Below the pieces are notes generated by a model. The model did no database searches. It was not told where the DNA came from and was given only the letters and a program-made list of their open reading frames with translations. A DNA stretch of 30,987 nucleotides from CAYQJV01 sp964417925 (GTDB lineage Bacteria > Hydrothermota > Tepidihabitantia > B3-TA06 > CAYQJV01), in the NCBI GenBank assembly GCA_964417925.1, contig CAYQJV010000016.1, forward strand, positions 1 to 30,987. The letters run 5' to 3'. How positions within the stretch are numbered: the stretch's first letter is position 1; each line of letters opens with the position of its first letter. Positions 1 through 7,995 of the stretch are shown here, in pieces. A program made the translations under genes and the position numbers.

Positions 1-313
1 CCTTCACCTTTCCTTTAACCTTTGGAACCACCACCTCCGGAGCAATGAAAGCCCCGAGCAATAAAAATCCTGAAAAAACCTTTTTATACTCCTTAATGGC
101 TTCTAAAAAACTTCCCATCATAGGAGAATGTAATATTTTCATACCTTATATGCCCTTTCATGTCAAATCTATTTCCCTTTCTTGTCTGGGCGAAACACAT
201 ACCACATAGCTTCATTCTCCAGCAATTTTTGCAATTCTCGGAAGATTTTATAAAATTCTTAATCATCCTATTTATTTTATCTATTCTTATTCCTGTGTCA
301 ACATTACCAATCA
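1..313 (-). pseudogene. C-terminal fragment of a radical-SAM/SPASM peptide maturase
   Basis: The minus strand reads IGNVDTGIRIDKINRM and then a cysteine cluster CKNCWRMKLCGMCFA, with spacing C-x2-C-x5-C-x2-C. This matches the auxiliary iron-sulfur (SPASM) region of radical-SAM enzymes that modify ribosomal peptides. The radical-SAM core that should precede it is missing, because the reading frame runs straight into the repeat beginning at 314. Further downstream the frame stops near 93, but a neighbouring frame carries on with LEAIKEYKKVFSGFLLL, so a frameshift in the T run near 107-112 probably broke the tail as well. The frame stays open to the window edge. The gene is therefore truncated at its 5' side and shifted at its 3' side. 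The family assignment rests mainly on the cysteine cluster and is moderately sure; the natural substrate cannot be told. Confidence 0.55.
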
Positions 314-642
314 AGGCTGTTTGGGAAATCCTCTTTGTTGGTATTTTCTATCATAAAAAAATCACCCATGACCTTTATGTTTCTTATCACCATACCCCTG
401 AAAAACTTTATTGGGTATATGTTATGGGCCATCTGCTATCCAAACCCTTAAATTAAAAGATAACCTTCTGCAATAGTTTCCTGGAAAGTCTTTTAATTCG
501 GGAAATGACATGTTGAGAGGAATGGGAGAGATGAAAATACCTATGAAGCTTCCTCCAAAACTTCCCGATAGGACAATCCCCTTAAGTCCTTAAAAAATAT
601 GCAAAAATTCCCCCAATGCAACTTTTATTTTTCGAACAGCCT
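314..642 (+). repeat. MITE-like 329-bp repeat, copy 1
   Basis: This segment is repeated in the same orientation at 5044-5372 with about ten mismatches, all in the first 115 bases; the last 200 or so bases are identical. It starts AGGCTGTT and ends AACAGCCT, an 8-bp perfect terminal inverted repeat that continues imperfectly inward toward ATTTTTCGAACAGCCT. No transposase reading frame fits inside. I see no clear target-site duplication. The best reading is a non-autonomous, MITE-like element. It adjoins the truncated maturase fragment on its left and a decayed coding remnant on its right. Confidence 0.75.
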
Positions 643-837
643 TAGTTCTATAAAAATATTTTGATGGAGGTAATCTCTAAGGTGAACAATATAGGAGTCT
701 TAGAAAAAGGAACCAAAGACCCCACATAATGCCACTATCCCTAAACCTCCTTCCAATAATAGATCTTGATACCCAAAAACCTCTTTCGTGACATCAGCAC
801 CATATTTATCAAGTTCAATATGTTTCTAAAATTCTTC
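643..837 (-). pseudogene. decayed coding remnant, family not recognised
   Basis: On the minus strand one frame gives KHIELDKYGADVTKEVF followed by a hydrophobic stretch GGLGIVALCGVFGSFF, then a stop, then HLRDYLHQNIFIEL up to the repeat boundary. Another stop precedes the first segment. The composition looks like former coding sequence with one membrane segment, but no family can be named. The rest of the gap, 838-995, holds no frame, hairpin or promoter that I can support; it contains only the 3' flank of the gene ending at 996. Confidence 0.3.
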
Positions 838-995
838 ATTTTTTTATCACCTTTACTCAAAAACATTCATTCCAAAGTTGCACCAAAATTAAAATAGTTC
901 TTTCTAAACCGCTGAAAATTTAGTATCTTCATTTCTCGTTTTCTATTTACCAAATGTTATAAGCATTGTATTGAGACATTTAAAGAACTTCCACC

Positions 996-2363
996 TTATC
1001 TCAAAATCACTACCTTTTCTGTTCTTTCAAATCCCTTACCCTGTATCTTGATGAAGTATACTCCAGAAGGAAGTAATTTCCCCGTTTCATCTTTTTTATC
1101 CCATATAATAAAAGAGCAATTATGTGTTTTAAAAGTTCTTACCCGTTTTCCTACCGCATCATAAATTATAACTGTTGAAGTTTTATTAATAGGTATATAT
1201 ATATTCCCATTTTTTAAAATCTGAATTGTGTTTTTTTCGTTTCTCTCTCTTATAATCCCTGTGGTTTCTTCAGTATGAGATAAGTAGATTTTATCTTCTC
1301 CTCTTTTCCCTAACACCAGCCACACCCTGCCCTTTGGATCAATACCTCCTCTATAACCCGAGTATCCAGAAATACTGTCTACTTCGCTCCACTTTCCATC
1401 TTCCCAATATTTATATATAGTTATATAACTGGTATCATTCTCTTCTATTTCCTTTTTTATCCATACCATAGTCAGTCGATTATTACCATCTGCATATAAC
1501 CCAAAGTTTGGTATTTCTATCCCTTCTTCATCTATTTTCCACACCACTTGAGGTTCCTCCCACTCCTCTCCATTAAACCTTCTTACATCAATCTCTATGC
1601 TATCTCCATCCCTTAAACAATACACTGCCCATACATTTCCCTCCCTATCAGCACATAAACCAATTTCAGCATTCGCTATCCATACCGTATCACTCCATAC
1701 AGGCTCACCCTTTATTAATTTTCCATGCATCGTATAGGTAGAAATTTCCCCATAGGTATAATAATATACCACTGCTACCCACACATTCCCATCCCTATCC
1801 GTAATAGCAGAACTCACCCATTGACTATAATATTCTACAAACTGTGTAAGATAAAATGGACCCTTCCACTCATTTCCATTGTAATAATAATAAAAAATAC
1901 ACTCAAATTCACATGGATGCATAAACACCCATACATTTCCAGCACTATCTGCTGTAAAGCGTCCGAGATGCCCCCACCCTATCACTTCTGGATAATACTT
2001 TTTGTCTTCAATAAAGTTATATCTTGCTGCCTCAGTCTGGTGAGTCCAGTCATCACAAAAAATAAACCACAGGTTTCCATCCCTGTCAGGCAGAGGACCC
2101 CCTACATACGGCCATCCCCTTACAACCTCCTCCCATATGTTTTTCTCCTCATTGTAGACTGCAATACACCCCATAGGCCACCTTCCACCAGTATCCACAT
2201 CCACCGCGCACCAGAACCTGTGCCAAATTGGGTCTGTAACAGGCATGATAGCAGTAACTGCTGTATCTATTACTCCATCTCTTAATTGGACTACAAGAGG
2301 TTCTGGTTCTGTCCATATCCCTGCATATAGGATACATGGTAAAAACAGTAAAATCCTTTTCAT
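996..2363 (-). CDS. exported propeller-like protein with C-terminal sorting tail
   Basis: The start is placed at the ATG at 2363 because GGAGG lies five bases upstream; an ATG four codons earlier overlaps that ribosome site. The product is about 455 residues. It begins with a short signal peptide, MKRILLFLPCILYAG. The body repeats a motif of the type D-R-(D/E)-G-N-(V/L)-W, seen as DRDGNLWF, DSAGNVWV, DRDGNVWV, DREGNVWA and DPKGRVWL at roughly 45-60 residue spacing, which suggests a beta-propeller with one motif per blade. The last 85 residues form a FlgD-like tail, with IIYDAVGKRVRTF and GVYFIKIQGKGF and a basic end. It follows the C25 peptidase gene by about 40 bases and is probably co-transcribed with it. 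No catalytic residues are apparent, so a binding or surface role is a guess. Confidence 0.75.
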   Translation of the reverse strand: MKRILLFLPCILYAGIWTEPEPLVVQLRDGVIDTAVTAIMPVTDPIWHRFWCAVDVDTGGRWPMGCIAVYNEEKNIWEEVVRGWPYVGGPLPDRDGNLWFIFCDDWTHQTEAARYNFIEDKKYYPEVIGWGHLGRFTADSAGNVWVFMHPCEFECIFYYYYNGNEWKGPFYLTQFVEYYSQWVSSAITDRDGNVWVAVVYYYTYGEISTYTMHGKLIKGEPVWSDTVWIANAEIGLCADREGNVWAVYCLRDGDSIEIDVRRFNGEEWEEPQVVWKIDEEGIEIPNFGLYADGNNRLTMVWIKKEIEENDTSYITIYKYWEDGKWSEVDSISGYSGYRGGIDPKGRVWLVLGKRGEDKIYLSHTEETTGIIRERNEKNTIQILKNGNIYIPINKTSTVIIYDAVGKRVRTFKTHNCSFIIWDKKDETGKLLPSGVYFIKIQGKGFERTEKVVILR

Positions 2364-2368
2364 AATCA

Positions 2369-2399
2369 CCTCCATGGAGGGGGATAATATCCCCCCTCC
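2369..2399 (-). promoter_or_regulatory. GC-rich hairpin and palindrome over the ribosome site of the propeller gene
   Basis: Between the C25 peptidase stop and the next start lies an 8-bp G-rich/C-rich stem (2376-2399), with arms GGAGGGGG and CCCCCTCC. Overlapping it is the perfect palindrome CCTCCATGGAGG at 2369-2380, whose GGAGG on the minus strand is the ribosome site of the downstream gene. There is no T run after the stem, so it does not look like a classic intrinsic terminator. It could end or attenuate transcription, or hide the ribosome site. Confidence 0.45.
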
Positions 2400-2402
2400 G
2401 TT

Positions 2403-4874
2403 TTATCTTAAAATCATTACCTTTTCTGTCTTTTTAAACCCTTTCCCTTGCATTCTTATAAAATACACTCCTGCTGAAACCGATCTTCCTGTATCATCTT
2501 TCTTATTCCATATAATCCTGTATTCACCTGGCTCTTTAACTTCTGAAACAATTGTCTTTATCTTCTGTCCTGCAGAGTTATAGATAACTATTTCTACTTT
2601 TGACTTTTCTGCAACAGAGTAATTAATTGTGAAAACATCAAAATCATATGTGCAAGAAAAATTCCATGCGAATTTTTTCTTTTCTTCTTCACTTCCCATT
2701 GCATATGCTCCTACATTACATACTCCCTCATAAGGCTTGATAACCACATCCTGGGGATCGTCTGGATGAGCATCCCATCTTACCACAGTAACATACAATT
2801 CTCCAGGAGAATTACAGTGGACTGTAAAATGTGCCTTTCCATTATAATCGGTTAATCCTAAATAATGCACATCCTGAGGTTTATACAAACATACCCTTGC
2901 AGAAGGAACAGGCTGTCCATCTATGGTATATACTTCTACAGTAAAAGGCACATCCTCTCCTGCTGGTATGCATGCAGGATGATATACCACAGGTTCTTCT
3001 GGAGTTCTATTCCAGTGAGCAAGAGAGGGGTCACCAATCCAGTAATACATCCTTATGTTTGCCCTTGTGTCCCCTCTATCATCATCTCCAAATGCAGCAA
3101 GTATTTCAGTCTTTGCCCTATCTATTGCCCATCCCACAACAAGGCATTCCCCGGTTAAGTATCTGAATAAAGAATGATCAAAGATATGATTGCGGTATCT
3201 CTCACTTGGTCTTGATGCTCCCAGTGCTCCGGTTCCTCCTATTATTCTTTCCTCTGCATAAACCTTTCTTTTGGCTCTTGTCCATGCTTCAACCATCACC
3301 TCAACTGGCTGGTGAGTATCTTCATCATCTGCTACAATGCATCCATTGGAACAGCATATATTAAATACCAGAGGACACCAGTTATCATTTTCTAAACTCC
3401 ATATGTCTTGCGTTGTCCATGATTCATTTGCTAAGTTCCATATAGCCCACTCGGTCCATAATCCATGTCCCCTGTAATTAAGTATACCTATCCCTCCCGT
3501 ATCCTCTAATACATCTATTATATCCGAATTCCTTGCCTCATCACCATACAATGTATGGTATGGATAATTAAAAAGAAAAAGACATCCCTCACGTATCTCT
3601 TCTTTATTTTTTATGTAAGTGTCCGTGGGATCCCGAAGAGGATTATACCATGCAACAAGTCCCACATCGTTTGTCTTCCAGTTATCAGGAGGCGTCCTTT
3701 CATAAGCATACGTTTTCTCAAGAAAGGTTTCAACATCACCATACCATATCTCTCTTGGACACCATCTCCCAAGCCGAACATCTGCATAAAACTCATCATC
3801 ACCACGCACAAGCTGATACCAGAAATCAGACCAGGTAATGTAAGAGGAAGTGTCTCCAGGAGTAGGGTCAGGATAATCGGTATACCCATCATATGTTGGA
3901 ATCAGTTCATCACTTCCAATTTGCTTATAAGGATTTTTTCTTGGTCCTATTACCGGAGCATCCCCTATGAAAAGCACATAAAAAAGATGCACAAATCCAG
4001 GATCCACATTAGAAGGAATATCCCATGCATAAAGAGATGGATTGTATAATGCAGAAGAGATGAAGTTCTTTATCTGTTGTTTATCATTTTCATCATATGC
4101 TCCCACAATATCTGATAGTTTCTTCATTCCAACTATATATCCCTGTTTTTGTTTCCAGAAGATAAAATCCGAAAGTTCGTCATAATAATTTTCATAATAT
4201 TCGTCTGCAGCAATTATGAGATATCCTGCCCTGGAAACAAGTTCCAGAGGAACTGCTCCTCCCCATCTTGGAGGTGATGGAACAACACCCTCGTATCCTA
4301 CTATTCCATGATAGGAGTTTTCCTCCTCAGGAAGAAAATAATAAGAAGGGTATCCTGGTAACTGATTTCTTGGGTCTATCCCTGAAAATTCAAAATTTAT
4401 AGTGATCTCTTTACATACTTTTAACTCAGTGGTAACAGGGTTATGCTGGAATGGAAAGATTATACCATTGAATACCCTTATACTCGTGAAAATTCCAGGA
4501 GGACCTGTTTCTACAAACTTCCCCGGATAAAACTCATCCAGTTGATATATTACTGTGTCCATTTCAAAACTTTTTTCTTGAGGAAACACATAATCCACGG
4601 AGTCAGTCTCTGGAGGTTGGGTGGGGAATATTCTGTATCCTCTAAAAATTACTTCTTCTTTTGTTACAATGGATGGAGTAACTCCTGAAGTGGGATTCAT
4701 TGCGAATATCTTTCCTATAATCGGAAGCTCAGGCTTTCCTACATCAGGTGTGTGTCCATATACCTCAGGAACTCTTATCCTTTGATATGTTATACCGTTC
4801 ACTACAGTATCCTCCTTGTAGAATCCGTGAAGCACCAGTTGAACTGTAATACCAGAGGGTCCTGCGGAAAGCAC
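2403..4874 (-). CDS. secreted gingipain-like cysteine peptidase (family C25), signal peptide out of frame
   Basis: The open frame from the GTG at 4874 gives 823 residues. A propeptide-like region occupies about 1-210. The peptidase domain follows, with catalytic His470 in ILNYRGHG and Cys508 in NICCSNG, the arrangement of gingipain-type C25 peptidases. The features DVRLGRW and GGTGALGASRPS also fit the family. An Ig-like domain follows, then a FlgD-like sorting tail ending GVYFIRMQGKGF. GTG is unlikely to be the true start: it has no ribosome site, and the frame stays open upstream through FLIGAQWVPLDDYPEGSPP. A good ribosome site, ATG and hydrophobic leader lie at 4934-4984 one frame away. 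Restoring one base would give about 860 residues with a normal signal peptide. The protein should be exported and held at or beyond the outer membrane. It may be a recent pseudogene, or the sequence may carry an error. Confidence 0.75.
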   Translation of the reverse strand: MLSAGPSGITVQLVLHGFYKEDTVVNGITYQRIRVPEVYGHTPDVGKPELPIIGKIFAMNPTSGVTPSIVTKEEVIFRGYRIFPTQPPETDSVDYVFPQEKSFEMDTVIYQLDEFYPGKFVETGPPGIFTSIRVFNGIIFPFQHNPVTTELKVCKEITINFEFSGIDPRNQLPGYPSYYFLPEEENSYHGIVGYEGVVPSPPRWGGAVPLELVSRAGYLIIAADEYYENYYDELSDFIFWKQKQGYIVGMKKLSDIVGAYDENDKQQIKNFISSALYNPSLYAWDIPSNVDPGFVHLFYVLFIGDAPVIGPRKNPYKQIGSDELIPTYDGYTDYPDPTPGDTSSYITWSDFWYQLVRGDDEFYADVRLGRWCPREIWYGDVETFLEKTYAYERTPPDNWKTNDVGLVAWYNPLRDPTDTYIKNKEEIREGCLFLFNYPYHTLYGDEARNSDIIDVLEDTGGIGILNYRGHGLWTEWAIWNLANESWTTQDIWSLENDNWCPLVFNICCSNGCIVADDEDTHQPVEVMVEAWTRAKRKVYAEERIIGGTGALGASRPSERYRNHIFDHSLFRYLTGECLVVGWAIDRAKTEILAAFGDDDRGDTRANIRMYYWIGDPSLAHWNRTPEEPVVYHPACIPAGEDVPFTVEVYTIDGQPVPSARVCLYKPQDVHYLGLTDYNGKAHFTVHCNSPGELYVTVVRWDAHPDDPQDVVIKPYEGVCNVGAYAMGSEEEKKKFAWNFSCTYDFDVFTINYSVAEKSKVEIVIYNSAGQKIKTIVSEVKEPGEYRIIWNKKDDTGRSVSAGVYFIRMQGKGFKKTEKVMILR

Positions 4875-4933
4875 ATTAAAAGATGGAGGACTACCTTCTG
4901 GATAATCATCAAGGGGAACCCACTGAGCACCTA

Positions 4934-4984
4934 TCAGAAAGGAAGGAATATTACCCTCAGGAGGTTTTTACATGTTTTTAACAT
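4934..4984 (-). other. detached signal-peptide start of the C25 peptidase (frameshift)
   Basis: On the minus strand AAAGGAGG is followed, five bases on, by an ATG at 4984. It reads MLKTCKNLLRVIFLPF and then stops at TGA (4934-4936). The peptidase frame overlaps here with FLIGAQ. Joining the two by adding one T in the short T run near 4937-4939 gives an uninterrupted signal peptide with a cleavable-looking G-A-Q end. This start also sits at the expected distance from the promoter at 5004-5031. Confidence 0.7.
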
Positions 4985-5003
4985 GCCAACCTCCTTTTTT
5001 TAA

Positions 5004-5031
5004 AATATACAAAATTTTTCACCTTTGTCAA
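5004..5031 (-). promoter_or_regulatory. promoter of the C25 peptidase unit
   Basis: On the minus strand TTGACA (5026-5031) is followed after 16 bases by TATATT (5004-5009). The ATG at 4984 lies 19 bases past the -10, leaving a leader of about 12 bases that holds the AGGAGG ribosome site. This supports 4984 as the original start. Confidence 0.7.
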
Positions 5032-5043
5032 GGTTTTGTGGGG

Positions 5044-5372
5044 AGAGTGTTCGAAAAATCCTCATTGCTGGTATTTTCTATCATGAAAAAATCACCCATG
5101 ACCTTTATGTTTCTTATCACCATACTCCTGAAAAACTTTATTGGGTATATGTCATGGGCCATCTGCTATCCAAACCCTTAAATTAAAAGATAACCTTCTG
5201 CAATAGTTTCCTGGAAAGTCTTTTAATTCGGGAAATGACATGTTGAGAGGAATGGGAGAGATGAAAATACCTATGAAGCTTCCTCCAAAACTTCCCGATA
5301 GGACAATCCCCTTAAGTCCTTAAAAAATATGCAAAAATTCCCCCAATGCAACTTTTATTTTTCGAACAGCCT
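5044..5372 (+). repeat. MITE-like 329-bp repeat, copy 2
   Basis: This is the second copy of the element at 314-642, in the same orientation and about 97% identical. Its ends read AGAGTGTTCGAAAAAT and ATTTTTCGAACAGCCT, giving a terminal inverted repeat of 12 continuous bases (TGTTCGAAAAAT against ATTTTTCGAACA). The copy sits exactly between two divergent promoters, 13 bases from one -35 box and 12 from the other. It contains no recognisable gene. Apart from the repeat and these promoters, the stretch 4985-5418 holds nothing else that I can see. Confidence 0.75.
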
Positions 5373-5383
5373 CTTAAGGGGGG

Positions 5384-5412
5384 TTGACATTTAGTATTTT
5401 TCAGGTTAAAAT
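5384..5412 (+). promoter_or_regulatory. promoter of the response regulator, apparently leaderless
   Basis: TTGACA (5384-5389), a 17-base spacer and TAAAAT (5407-5412) form a near-consensus promoter. The ATG at 5419 begins seven bases after the -10, about where transcription should start. No ribosome site precedes the gene. It begins 12 bases after the end of repeat copy 2. Confidence 0.75.
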
Positions 5413-5418
5413 TGAAAG

Positions 5419-6102
5419 ATGAAAATATTGATAGTGGAAGATGATGTAACTTTTGGAAGTCTTATAAAAATGAGTTTAGAAGAACATTTCCAAAATGCAC
5501 AGGTAACTCATGTAATCTCTGCAGAACAGGCTGAAGTATGGCTTTCTTCAAACAAACCTGATTTAGTAATTGCAGATGTAAATTTACCTTGGAAAAGTGG
5601 AATAATACTTGCAAGAATTGTGAAAAAGCTTTACCCAGACACAGGTATAATTATGATGACAGGAATAAATCACATCACATCTGAGGAACTTAAAAAATAC
5701 AGTTTTGTTGGATTTTTGAAAAAGCCTTTTGACGTTAAAAAGTTAACAGAAATGATAGAAAACTTTTTAAGAAAGAAAACTGAAAAAATCATTGGTAGAG
5801 TTGAAGTTTCAAGTATTGTGGATATTTTACAACTTTATGCAATGGAAAGAAAAAAAATATGTGTAAGGGTTAAAAAAAACAATATAGAGGGGAAAGTTTA
5901 CATGGATAAAGGGAAAATACTCCATGCGGAATTAGGGAATAAACAAGGGAGGGAAGCATTAAAAGAAATAATCCTCCTCAAAGGAGGAACTATTGAGACC
6001 TTTGAAGAATCCCCTTCACAAACTACGATTGATGAATCTACCGATGCAGTGCTTATAGATGCACTTAGGGAAATAGATGAAGTTTCTAAGGAAAATCTGT
6101 AA
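5419..6102 (+). CDS. response regulator with receiver and DUF4388 (PatA-like) domains
   Basis: The 227-residue product opens with a canonical receiver domain (about 1-120): acidic pair Asp8/Asp9 in IVEDD, phosphoacceptor Asp53 in DLVIADVNLP, Thr81 in MMTG and Lys102 in LKKPF. Residues from about 122 match the DUF4388/PatA-type domain found next to receivers in gliding and surface-sensing regulators, with SSIVDILQLY, GKVYMDKGKILHAE and GREALKEI. There is no DNA-binding domain, so output is probably by protein-protein contact. No histidine kinase is present in the window, so it is an orphan here. Its stop codon abuts that of the convergent GH130 gene with no gap. The gene appears to be translated from a leaderless message. 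Confidence 0.88.
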   Translation: MKILIVEDDVTFGSLIKMSLEEHFQNAQVTHVISAEQAEVWLSSNKPDLVIADVNLPWKSGIILARIVKKLYPDTGIIMMTGINHITSEELKKYSFVGFLKKPFDVKKLTEMIENFLRKKTEKIIGRVEVSSIVDILQLYAMERKKICVRVKKNNIEGKVYMDKGKILHAELGNKQGREALKEIILLKGGTIETFEESPSQTTIDESTDAVLIDALREIDEVSKENL

Positions 6103-7053
6103 TTATTCTGTTAGTTCTTTTATAAGCTCCTCCTTATTCACTACCCCTGCTCCTACTACTTTATCTGCTGCTCCATAGGTTACATAAATTTCATCTTTGT
6201 AAAACACAGCTCCTTGAATAAATACCACATTCTCTACATCTCCGTATATTTCATACTCTTCTTCAGGTTCAAGCAGAGGATAAGGAAGAATTTTAATGGG
6301 TTTTAAAGTCTCTTTATCTAATAAGGCTACCTTTACCATATACCTGTTTTTTAACAGGTCCTTTGTGTGATAGAAAAATATAAATCCTTTCTCCGTTTTT
6401 AAAGGAGGTGCTCCTGCCCCTATTTTTTCATTCTCTCCTGCTCTTATCAAAACATCTCCTCCTTTTTTAATATAATCGTCCCAGAAATCCGGAACCGGAG
6501 ATAAAAGTTCTTCTATGTTTTTAAAAAATACAATATGAATATCGGGCATCAATCTGTGGATAAAAGCTATTTTATCTTTTGATATTTCTACTATTACGCA
6601 ATTTTTATCATCCCTATCAGGACCAACTTTATATTTTTTTATTACTTCAAAATCACCATCTTTAAAATTAAGTATTGCAAGCCCTATCCTACTGTTTTCA
6701 GGTGAGAAAGCAGGTTTTACAAGGTCAGAGTATGTAAGAATGTATTTACCATGCACTATCTGAATTCTTGGATCTTCTACACCAAAAGGATGTGCTGTAC
6801 CAGGTCCTCCTTCTATCAATATCTTAACAAATCTATAATTTATCCCATCTTCACTTTTAAATAACAAGATATCTGAGTAGTAGTTTTCATATCCTCTTGA
6901 TTCCTTTTTTCGATATCCCTGTTTTGCTCCTCTTGCAAAAAGATAAAACACTTCATTTATATAGATACAACCTGCATTGAAGATTGCTCCATATCCATCT
7001 ACCATATCAGGCCTTATAATAGGTCCTTTCCCAATTCTTTTTATCTTGACCAT
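6103..7053 (-). CDS. glycoside hydrolase family 130 (beta-mannoside phosphorylase/hydrolase)
   Basis: The 316-residue protein shows the ordered motifs of GH130: an N-terminal NAGCIYINEVFYLFARG strand, GVEDPRI, KNCVIV, the phosphate/substrate segment KIGAGAPPLKTEKGFIF, and GDVENVVFIQGAVF followed by YVTYGAADKVVGAG. GH130 enzymes form a five-bladed propeller and mostly phosphorolyse or hydrolyse beta-linked mannosides. The subfamily, and so the linkage (1,2 or 1,4), cannot be settled by eye. There is no signal peptide, so it should be cytoplasmic. It starts 9 bases after the ornithine carbamoyltransferase gene, with GAGGGG as ribosome site, and is probably in the same transcript. Its stop abuts that of the convergent regulator gene. 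Confidence 0.88.
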   Translation of the reverse strand: MVKIKRIGKGPIIRPDMVDGYGAIFNAGCIYINEVFYLFARGAKQGYRKKESRGYENYYSDILLFKSEDGINYRFVKILIEGGPGTAHPFGVEDPRIQIVHGKYILTYSDLVKPAFSPENSRIGLAILNFKDGDFEVIKKYKVGPDRDDKNCVIVEISKDKIAFIHRLMPDIHIVFFKNIEELLSPVPDFWDDYIKKGGDVLIRAGENEKIGAGAPPLKTEKGFIFFYHTKDLLKNRYMVKVALLDKETLKPIKILPYPLLEPEEEYEIYGDVENVVFIQGAVFYKDEIYVTYGAADKVVGAGVVNKEELIKELTE

Positions 7054-7062
7054 TTTTCCCCT

Positions 7063-7971
7063 CTAAGATTTAAGTAGTTTAAAGAGTATTGCCTTTTCTA
7101 TATGAAGTCTGTTTTCTGCCTGGTCCAGTACTATGGAGTGTTCAGGATCATCTATCACTTCATCTGTTATCTCCTCTCCTCTATGAGCTGGTAAACAGTG
7201 CATTACTTTGTAGCTGGGTGAAGCGTATGTTAATAAATTTCTGTTAACTTGATAAGAAGCAAAGACTCTTTTTCTTTCTTCTCTTTCATGTTCCTGCCCC
7301 ATGGATGTCCATACATCGGTATATATAACTTCTGCACCTTTCACTGCTTCTACAGGATCATTTGTAATTAAAATTCTTGCTCCTGTAGTTTCTGCTATTT
7401 CTTTTGCCTTTTTTATATAGAAATCCATTGGCTCATAACCTGATGGAGATGCAACTCTTATCTCAGCACCAAGCATAGCTCCAGTTAAAAGGAGAGAATG
7501 ACACACATTATTTCCATCCCCAATATAAGCCAAACAAACATTGGTTCTTCCAAACTTTTCATTGATAGTTAAAAAATCACCAAGAGTCTGACAGGGATGT
7601 TCTTTATCAGAAAGGGCATTTATAACAGGTATTGATGCATATTTTGCAAGTTCCTCAACAGTTTCATGTTTGTAGGTTCTTGCAGCTATGGCATCTACCC
7701 ATCTGGAAAGATTTTGAGCTACATCCTTCACAGCCTCTCTTTCACCAAGCTTTATATCATCCTTTGCAAGATACACCACATTTCCTCCCAATTGAAACAT
7801 TGCAACACTAAAAGTTACCCGAGTTCTTAATGAAGGTTTCTCAAAAACAAGCGCAAGGGTCTTTTTAGAAAGAATATTATTCTCTCTTTTTTTTAAATCT
7901 CCTGCAATGGTAAAAAGCTCTTTAATCTCACAAGCATTTAAATCAAGAATTGAAACAAGATTTTTTTTCAT
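7063..7971 (-). CDS. argF: ornithine carbamoyltransferase
   Basis: This 302-residue enzyme joins carbamoyl phosphate and ornithine to make citrulline in arginine synthesis. The carbamoyl-phosphate loop is present as SLRTR (47-51; STRTR is usual), with HPCQ at 125-128, the ornithine-side motif DVWTSMG near 219-225, and HCLPAHRGEE from 258, whose HCLP is diagnostic of ornithine rather than aspartate carbamoyltransferase. The length is slightly below the typical 305-335. The start is fixed by AAAGGAGG upstream. It is first in a two-gene unit with GH130, driven by a strong promoter at 7996-8024. No other arginine gene is in the window. Confidence 0.93.
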   Translation of the reverse strand: MKKNLVSILDLNACEIKELFTIAGDLKKRENNILSKKTLALVFEKPSLRTRVTFSVAMFQLGGNVVYLAKDDIKLGEREAVKDVAQNLSRWVDAIAARTYKHETVEELAKYASIPVINALSDKEHPCQTLGDFLTINEKFGRTNVCLAYIGDGNNVCHSLLLTGAMLGAEIRVASPSGYEPMDFYIKKAKEIAETTGARILITNDPVEAVKGAEVIYTDVWTSMGQEHEREERKRVFASYQVNRNLLTYASPSYKVMHCLPAHRGEEITDEVIDDPEHSIVLDQAENRLHIEKAILFKLLKS

Positions 7972-7995
7972 TCTTTCCTCCTTTGTTTTTAATCA

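Noticed and set aside
160..456. Plus-strand open frame of 98 residues crossing the left repeat boundary
   Set aside because: It has no ribosome site, spans a junction between the maturase fragment and the repeat, and opposes the recognisable minus-strand SPASM segment.
1725..2583. Plus-strand frames opposite the propeller and peptidase genes
   Set aside because: They are antisense shadows of well-supported minus-strand proteins, with no ribosome sites or promoter.
643..5043. Block between the two repeats as a functional composite transposon
   Set aside because: No transposase is present, no target-site duplication was found outside the outer ends, and the genes inside are ordinary exported proteins; only the arrangement is reported.
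5044..5372. Repeat as a remnant containing transposase coding sequence
   Set aside because: All frames are short and none shows a D-D-E or HUH motif; the length and ends suit a MITE better.
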